Assembly (NCBI GenBank): GCA_005877225.1
Contig: VBPK01000014.1
Location: 1-8,819 of the forward strand
Reading direction: 5' to 3'
Source: Nitrososphaerota archaeon
GTDB taxonomy: Archaea; Thermoproteota; Nitrososphaeria; Nitrososphaerales; Gagatemarchaeaceae
DNA length: 8,819 bases
Positions 5,495 through 8,819 of this stretch are shown here, piece after piece (the stretch's first letter is position 1; every line of letters starts with the position of its first letter). The translations under genes were made by a program, and so were the position numbers. The notes beneath the pieces were generated by a model. It worked only from the letters and a program-made list of their open reading frames with translations, was not told the origin of the DNA and made no database searches.

Positions 5495-6442
5495 TCACGC
5501 CGTCTTTGGCAGCTTGACACGGGGGAGAACCTGGTCCAGGTGCTCCCTGAAGCGCTCGAGCTGCGGGGGCAGCATCAGCCTCGTACCAAGCTCCTCCCTT
5601 CTCTCGTCGATTGCGAAGCCGGGTGGGTCTGTGGCGATCTCGAACAGGACTCCGCCGGGCTCCCTGAAGTAGATGGAGTGGAAGTACTTGCGGTCTATCA
5701 CAGGCGTGACGTTCAATCCGGCCTCGACGAGCTCCTCCCTCCACATCTTCTGCTGTCCGTCGTCGGGCGTGCGCCACGCCACATGGTGGACCGTTCCCAC
5801 GCTCACGACCCCAGGTCGAGCGTCAGGCTGGCAAAGAAGGTCGACCAACGCCCCCGGGCCTCCGCTCCCGGCATAGTACCTGAACCGGTTTCCCTCCTGC
5901 TTGATGAGTTTGAACCCCATCGTCTCGGTCAGGAGGGACGAGGTCTTCTCGTAACCCTCTTCGGAGAGGGTCACGCCGAAGAAGCCCCTGATGGCATGTT
6001 CCCGGGGCACCGACCCGCGGCTCCCGCCGTTACGGCGCTCTCCCGAATGCGCCACCAGCTCGAGGTTCAGGCCGTCCAGGTCTGAGAAGGAAATCAACTG
6101 TTCGTCGAAGCGATCTACGGGTCCGGTGAAGCCGACCCCGTGCTTGCCCAGGCGCTCGACCCAATACCCTACACTTCCCCGTGGTATCGAGAAGGAGGTG
6201 GTTGTGACTTGCCCCGCCCCTTTCCTGCCTCGTGGCGCTCCTGGCCATGGAAAGAACGTAAGAATCGTGCCCGGGTGGCCGTCTTCGTCTCCGTAGTAGA
6301 GGTGGTAGGTCTCCGGGTCGTCGTAGTTCACCGTGAGCTTCACCAACCGCAGCCCTAGGAAGTCGGCGTAGAAGTCGATGTTCTGCTGCGGCTCTCCGGC
6401 TATCGCCGTGACGTGGTGAATGCCAGGGATCACCTTAGGCAA
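5495..6442 (-). CDS. Ring-cleaving dioxygenase/glyoxalase (VOC) family protein, MhqE/MhqO-like
   Basis: A 315-residue protein with two tandem vicinal-oxygen-chelate domains. Domain 1 (about 5-135) starts GIHHVTAIAGEPQQNIDFYA and contains TYHLYYGDEDGHPGTILTFF. Domain 2 (about 150-275) has GTVHHVAWRT (216-225) and ends with REPGGVLFEIATDPPGF. Likely metal ligands, by family pattern, are H10, H220 and E268. This architecture and wording fit the MhqA/MhqE/MhqO group, annotated as ring-cleaving dioxygenases or glyoxalases, which protect against hydroquinones and related electrophiles; the exact reaction is not settled even for known members. The start is TTG with GAGGGGA 7 nt upstream. The hydrolase gene follows at once (overlapping by 4 nt if its GTG is used), giving a two-gene unit. 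No MarR-type regulator such as MhqR is adjacent. The family call is firm; the role in quinone resistance is inferred from homology and gene order. Confidence 0.9.
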   Translation of the reverse strand: MPKVIPGIHHVTAIAGEPQQNIDFYADFLGLRLVKLTVNYDDPETYHLYYGDEDGHPGTILTFFPWPGAPRGRKGAGQVTTTSFSIPRGSVGYWVERLGKHGVGFTGPVDRFDEQLISFSDLDGLNLELVAHSGERRNGGSRGSVPREHAIRGFFGVTLSEEGYEKTSSLLTETMGFKLIKQEGNRFRYYAGSGGPGALVDLLCQPDARPGVVSVGTVHHVAWRTPDDGQQKMWREELVEAGLNVTPVIDRKYFHSIYFREPGGVLFEIATDPPGFAIDERREELGTRLMLPPQLERFREHLDQVLPRVKLPKTA

Positions 6443-6449
6443 ACGACGA

Positions 6450-6456
6450 TCCCCTC
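6450..6456 (-). promoter_or_regulatory. Ribosome-binding site of the dioxygenase/glyoxalase gene
   Basis: On the minus strand GAGGGGA lies 7 nt before the TTG at 6442. It supports that start and shows that this gene, unlike several neighbours, has a leader. Confidence 0.5.
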
Positions 6457-6497
6457 GAAATATTGCTTCTCAAAGCCATCCCCACACAGAGTGCTTT

Positions 6498-6508
6498 GCG
6501 CTATAGTG
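6498..6508 (-). promoter_or_regulatory. Possible TATA-like element for the dioxygenase-hydrolase pair
   Basis: On the minus strand CACTATAGCGC lies about 60 nt before the TTG at 6442. Initiation some 25 nt downstream would leave a leader of roughly 35 nt containing the ribosome-binding site. AATATTTC at about 6456-6463 is a competing A/T-rich match but lies too close to the start. Confidence 0.25.
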
Positions 6509-6620
6509 TTTGTGGTGTCGTTGCGCTGCCTGGTTATCGCGCCTCCGCCCGGACGTCGTCTAATCGCTGGGCGAGCGACCTCGACCCGCGTGGACCATCG
6601 ATTTCACCAGCATCAAAACG

Positions 6621-6628
6621 CATTAATC
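6621..6628 (+). promoter_or_regulatory. TATA-like element for the SET-domain gene
   Basis: CATTAATC is centred about 28 nt before the GTG at 6653, close in sequence and spacing to the elements for the genes at 77 and 4746. It favours the GTG over the in-frame ATG at 6668. The remainder of the divergent gap 6443-6652 shows no gene. Confidence 0.5.
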
Positions 6629-6652
6629 GCCTGACTTGGCAAAAGTGCTAGT

Positions 6653-7045
6653 GTGATTGAGAGGTCGATGGGAGTACTGGAGGTGAAAGGATGCCCACAC
6701 GGTCGAGGCGTATTTTCGAAAAGGAAATTCGGAGTGGGAGAGCTGATACAAACTGCCGAGAGTCTTGCCATAACTACGACTCCAAAGTCTCCACCCTGGA
6801 AGAGATGGGCTCTCATAATAGGCAAGACTCGTGAAGGAAAACGTTTGTTTTGGGACGAAGAAGACGAAAGAAGTGTCAACTACTGGTCGAACTTTCTGGA
6901 TCACAGTCCAGAGGCTAACGTCCGTTTGCTAATCGATGCTAAGAAGAGGACAGCCCGCCTAATTGCAACAAGATCGATTGATGCAGGGGAGGAATTGTTC
7001 CTGGACTACAAGGAGTACGATCCTGCCAACTGGGCACCGGATTGA
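6653..7045 (+). CDS. Minimal SET-domain protein (putative lysine methyltransferase)
   Basis: A 130-residue protein that is essentially a bare SET domain. It has the N-terminal GRGVFSKRKFGVGELI (17-32), the SAM-binding/knot motif NFLDHSPEANVRLLID (80-95, matching F-(I/L)-N-H-S-x-x-(P)-N-V), and the C-terminal AGEELFLDY (111-119) with the conserved Tyr119. Such domains transfer methyl groups from SAM to lysine side chains; in archaea, chromatin or ribosomal proteins are possible targets, but none can be named here. Two departures from consensus are visible: Asp83 stands where the NHS motif usually has Asn, and Ala88 where Pro is common. There are no pre-SET or post-SET cysteine clusters. The GTG at 6653 is preferred because of the TATA-like element; an ATG at 6668 with GAGAGG in front would drop five residues. 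It is divergent from the dioxygenase pair and convergent with the SDR gene. Confidence 0.85.
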   Translation: MIERSMGVLEVKGCPHGRGVFSKRKFGVGELIQTAESLAITTTPKSPPWKRWALIIGKTREGKRLFWDEEDERSVNYWSNFLDHSPEANVRLLIDAKKRTARLIATRSIDAGEELFLDYKEYDPANWAPD

Positions 7046-7087
7046 TGCGGTCTCTGGACAGACTGTCGAAGAATAACCTCTGATTTC

Positions 7088-7909
7088 TCAAAGTCTTACC
7101 TCTCCGCCATCGACGACAATCGTCTGTCCCACCACGAAATCCGAGTCGTGGGAGCACAAGAAAAGTGCAACTCCCGCTATTTCGTCCGGCAAGCCCGCTC
7201 TCCCCATCGGTATTTGCCCGACCAACTCCTTCCATTCCTTCTCTCCGTAGTTTACCCTGTTGGCAGGAGTATCTACCGTTCCTGGCGCGATTGCGTTCAG
7301 ATACACGCCGTCCTCACGAATGAGTCTGGCGGCCAGCGACTTTACCGTGATTCTGTTAAGGTCCTTTCCCAAGACATACCTATAACCGGCGTCGTCACCG
7401 TAAATGGTCGGACTAGAACTAACCAGGACAATCTTGCCGTATCGCGCCTTCTTCATATGTCTCCGAACAGCCCTTATGAAATGGTAGGAACCTACGAAGT
7501 CGATTTTCACGGCGCTGAGAAGTTCCTGCTCAGACAATTCGAAAGGGTCCTCCTGCCAACGATCGAATGATGAAGGGAGGCCCACGAAGGATACCAGCGA
7601 CGAGACCTTTCCCCATTTCGATACGACGCGGCCCACGGCTCGCTCAACCTCCGGGAAGCTCCTGACGTCAGCTTTGACGCTGATTGCCTCGAAACCAGAT
7701 TTGCGAAGGTTGTCGACGATTCTTTCAGCCCTGCGACCAGACGTGCCTGTCAAGCCAGAGAAATGAACCGCAACTTTGGCGCCTTCTCTGGCGAACCTCC
7801 ATGCCGCCGCCTCACCCATGCCTCCATTGCCACCACCGATTATTGCAACATGATCTCCTAACATAGTCTTGAGCGTGCCGTCGTGCGTCGCAGGCGAAGA
7901 TTGCGGCAT
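7088..7909 (-). CDS. Short-chain dehydrogenase/reductase (SDR)
   Basis: A 273-residue classical SDR from the ATG at 7909. In this numbering: cofactor loop GGGNGGMG (25-32, the TGxxxGxG site with Gly for Thr); ADV (80-82), which contacts the adenine; IVLVSSS (160-166) with the catalytic Ser; Y178-x3-K182 (YVLGK); APGTVDTP (208-215); and the closing GQTIVVDGGEVRL. SDRs oxidise or reduce alcohols and ketones with NAD(P)(H); the HFSG segment after strand 2 gives no clear cofactor preference. The usual NNAG motif reads SFVG, which is unusual. The closest functional analogues are 3-oxoacyl-ACP reductase-like SDRs, but the substrate is unknown. Start: a GTG at 7933 is open, but the TATA-like element would sit on it; the ATG at 7909 lies about 28 nt from that element. 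An ATG at 7864 would also leave a full Rossmann fold. It stands alone, 42 nt from the convergent SET gene. Confidence 0.9.
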   Translation of the reverse strand: MPQSSPATHDGTLKTMLGDHVAIIGGGNGGMGEAAAWRFAREGAKVAVHFSGLTGTSGRRAERIVDNLRKSGFEAISVKADVRSFPEVERAVGRVVSKWGKVSSLVSFVGLPSSFDRWQEDPFELSEQELLSAVKIDFVGSYHFIRAVRRHMKKARYGKIVLVSSSPTIYGDDAGYRYVLGKDLNRITVKSLAARLIREDGVYLNAIAPGTVDTPANRVNYGEKEWKELVGQIPMGRAGLPDEIAGVALFLCSHDSDFVVGQTIVVDGGEVRL

Positions 7910-7934
7910 TTCAAAGGAGCGTCTGACTCGCACC

Positions 7935-7940
7935 TAATAA
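7935..7940 (-). promoter_or_regulatory. TATA-like element for the SDR gene
   Basis: On the minus strand TTATTA is centred 28-29 nt before the ATG at 7909, without a ribosome-binding site between. It excludes the GTG at 7933 as a leaderless start. Confidence 0.5.
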
Positions 7941-8002
7941 CGTCTAGCGTATGTTGGAGCGGTGCACAGGTCGGAAAAAATTCGACCTCGATCCCAAAGC
8001 AA

Positions 8003-8011
8003 ACCTTAGGT
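8003..8011 (+). promoter_or_regulatory. Possible TATA-like element upstream of the GNAT gene
   Basis: ACCTTAGGT is centred roughly 30 nt before an ATG at 8039. That ATG opens the frame that appears to hold the missing first strand of the acetyltransferase. The match to a TATA box is weaker than for the neighbouring genes. Confidence 0.25.
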
Positions 8012-8090
8012 AAGATGCTCGGTGCTCTGTCCGGCACAATGGCACCAGAAGCTTCGGAATACTCTACAAAGCGGTTAACAAAGAACACTT

Positions 8091-8639
8091 TTGCCAGACT
8101 TCGAGAGACTTTTCGAGAAACATCCTGCCCCCGGCGCCTTCTCGTGCAGGTGCACGTATCACCATCGAGCTCGCCCCTCTGCGAACGGGGAGTCGCTCTC
8201 CGGGGCAAAGAGAGCGGCGAGAAACCGCCAGCGAAGGAGAGAACTCGTCGAGAATGGATCTTCGCATGGGATTCTGGTCTACTCGAAGGATGAACCGGTG
8301 GGATGGTGCCAATACGGCCTGAGGGAGGAGCTTCCCCGTTTCGACAACTACCCCAGCTATCGACAACCTGCCCGTGAAAGCGGCGCAAAGAGACTGTGGA
8401 GGATCACTTGCTTTACCGTTGACAGAAAGCATCGCCAACAGGGGGTAGCGAGCTCCGCGCTGAAAGCCGCGCTACAAGCCATAAGGGACGGGGGAGGGGG
8501 CATCGTTGAAGCCTATCCTATCATTCGCAGGGGAGCCTACAGGGAGTACCTCGGAACCGTCTCTATGTTCCAGAAGGAGGGATTCAAGGTCGTGGCCCCC
8601 TTCGGAAAGAGCAATGTTGCGATGCGCAGGAGTGTGTGA
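8091..8639 (+). CDS. GNAT-family N-acetyltransferase, N-terminus probably displaced by a frameshift
   Basis: From a TTG at 8091 the reading is 182 residues beginning PDFERLFEKHPAPGAFSCRC. The acetyl-CoA signature R115-Q-Q-G118-V-A120 (HRQQGVASSALKAAL) follows the strand RLWRITCFTV, as in GNAT enzymes. EPVGWCQYG (68-76) and GIVEAYPI (137-144) are also typical of a widespread group of unassigned GNATs that share a Cys-rich 'SC-x-C' near the N-terminus (C19, C21). These enzymes acetylate amines on small molecules or proteins; the substrate is unknown. A normal GNAT opens with a strand before this helix. The other frame, from an ATG at 8039, reads EYSTKRLTKNT and would join TLPDFERLF exactly if the run of four T at 8089-8092 were three. 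The gene may therefore be intact with a sequencing error, or inactivated at its start. It is divergent from the SDR gene and followed by a strong hairpin. Confidence 0.85.
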   Translation: MPDFERLFEKHPAPGAFSCRCTYHHRARPSANGESLSGAKRAARNRQRRRELVENGSSHGILVYSKDEPVGWCQYGLREELPRFDNYPSYRQPARESGAKRLWRITCFTVDRKHRQQGVASSALKAALQAIRDGGGGIVEAYPIIRRGAYREYLGTVSMFQKEGFKVVAPFGKSNVAMRRSV

Positions 8640-8658
8640 AGTGCGGATCGCCGGGACC

Positions 8659-8680
8659 TCCGACCACAAGGGTGGTCGGA
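8659..8680 (+). terminator. Strong hairpin after the GNAT gene
   Basis: TCCGACCAC (8659-8667) and GTGGTCGGA (8672-8680) make a perfect 9-bp stem with a 4-nt loop (AAGG), 19 nt past the GNAT stop. The position suggests 3' end formation or mRNA protection. The downstream bases are only moderately T-rich, so a bacterial-type intrinsic terminator is not certain. Confidence 0.45.
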
Positions 8681-8683
8681 AAG

Positions 8684-8700
8684 GGTAATTCTGGTAATTC
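8684..8700 (+). repeat. Short tandem repeat GGTAATTC
   Basis: GGTAATTC occurs at 8684-8691 and again at 8693-8700, one base apart, directly after the GNAT hairpin and 60-75 nt before the start of the next gene. It could be a factor-binding site (spacing 9 nt) or chance. Confidence 0.3.
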
Positions 8701-8730
8701 CTCGTCTTCATCGATAGGAATGTCAATGCG

Positions 8731-8755
8731 GCGAGGGACCATCCCTCGCGAGGGG
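8731..8755 (+). promoter_or_regulatory. Two mutually exclusive hairpins overlapping a ribosome-binding site
   Basis: GCGAGGGA (8731-8738) pairs perfectly with TCCCTCGC (8742-8749; loop CCA). The second arm is also the left part of a 12-nt palindrome, CCCTCGCGAGGG (8743-8754), whose right half contains the GAGGGG (8750-8755) that precedes the GTG at 8760. In the first fold the ribosome-binding site is free; pairing in the second masks it, though the palindrome leaves little or no loop as an intramolecular hairpin. It may be an RNA switch, or a protein-binding palindrome. Confidence 0.35.
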
Positions 8756-8759
8756 ACGG

Positions 8760-8819
8760 GTGAAGTTCACTCCTAACGGCCCGCCAGGGGTATACGCGGC
8801 TGTGAAGGGGAAGAGACCA
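8760..8819 (+). CDS. N-terminal fragment of an unidentified protein, cut by the window edge
   Basis: A GTG at 8760, preceded by GAGGGG four bases upstream, opens a frame with no stop to the end of the window. It gives 20 residues starting MKFTPNGPPGVYAAVKG. It is the first start in its frame after the stop at 8715-8717. The Gly/Pro-rich opening is protein-like, but no family can be named from it. A competing 18-codon frame from an ATG at 8720 overlaps it and ends at 8776. Confidence 0.4.
   Translation, partial: MKFTPNGPPGVYAAVKGKRP

Noticed and set aside
4915..5517. A 200-residue plus-strand ORF
   Set aside because: Antisense of the hydrolase gene; it has no motifs and is rich in Ser, Arg and Pro as expected from a shadow frame.
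5499..5777. N-terminal extension of the hydrolase frame into the upstream gene
   Set aside because: The extra residues are out-of-frame reading of the dioxygenase C-terminus; the hydrolase fold starts just after 5489.
5540..6085. A 181-residue plus-strand ORF
   Set aside because: Antisense of the dioxygenase/glyoxalase gene, whose motifs are unambiguous.
7883..8293. A 136-residue plus-strand ORF between the SDR and GNAT genes
   Set aside because: Most of it is shadow of the SDR start and the GNAT gene; only the stretch from 8039 to about 8090 is meaningful, as the displaced GNAT N-terminus.
8720..8776. An 18-codon ORF beginning MSMRRGTIPREG
   Set aside because: It overlaps the hairpin region and the frame from 8760 and has no supporting feature beyond a weak AGGA; a leader peptide is possible but not supported.

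Overview
The window looks archaeal, but the lineage cannot be fixed from sequence alone. The main evidence is promoter architecture. At least five starts (77, 293, 4746, 6653, 7909) have an A/T-rich TATA-like element (TTAAT, TTAACC or TTATTA) centred about 27-30 nt upstream of the start codon, with no Shine-Dalgarno site between. That is the geometry of leaderless archaeal transcripts. A sixth start (2558) fits more loosely. Other starts (about 759, 4095, 6442, 8760) instead have a purine-rich ribosome-binding site. An F420-type oxidoreductase and a minimal SET protein fit the same reading. Base composition is moderately GC-rich by eye, and most starts are GTG or TTG. A terrestrial Nitrososphaerota-like or related lineage is a guess.

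Layout, left to right. Positions 1-77 hold the N-terminus of a minus-strand SAM methyltransferase. Positions 78-1340 are an eroded stretch: a small deazaflavin-type oxidoreductase with a read-through tail, a small basic ORF, and a TPR gene broken by about three consecutive -1 frameshifts. Two plus-strand membrane-protein genes follow: a multi-pass protein with a duplicated D-x3-H / TP-x-H motif (1343-2476), and a protein with a soluble N-terminus and three C-terminal membrane segments (2558-3409). The gap 3410-3783 contains inverted repeats and a probable frameshifted small minus-strand gene.

Positions 3784-6442 form a minus-strand cluster. In transcription order it encodes a two-domain vicinal-oxygen-chelate (glyoxalase/ring-cleaving dioxygenase) protein, a carboxylesterase-type alpha/beta hydrolase overlapping or abutting it, a membrane-anchored His-rich helical protein with its own promoter, and a Rieske ferredoxin. 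The first pair matches the MhqE-MhqD pair known from quinone and hydroquinone detoxification in Bacillus and Staphylococcus. The last pair may be a separately transcribed redox unit.

To the right lie a divergent minimal SET-domain methyltransferase gene (6653-7045), a convergent minus-strand SDR dehydrogenase gene (7088-7909), and a divergent GNAT acetyltransferase gene (8091-8639) whose first strand appears to lie in another frame (one extra T at 8089-8092). A strong hairpin follows the GNAT gene. A second GC-rich element with two mutually exclusive folds overlaps the ribosome-binding site of a new gene that starts at 8760 and runs off the window.

The genes are mostly independent accessory functions (detoxification, redox, modification). 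No CRISPR array, insertion sequence, tRNA or rRNA was seen.
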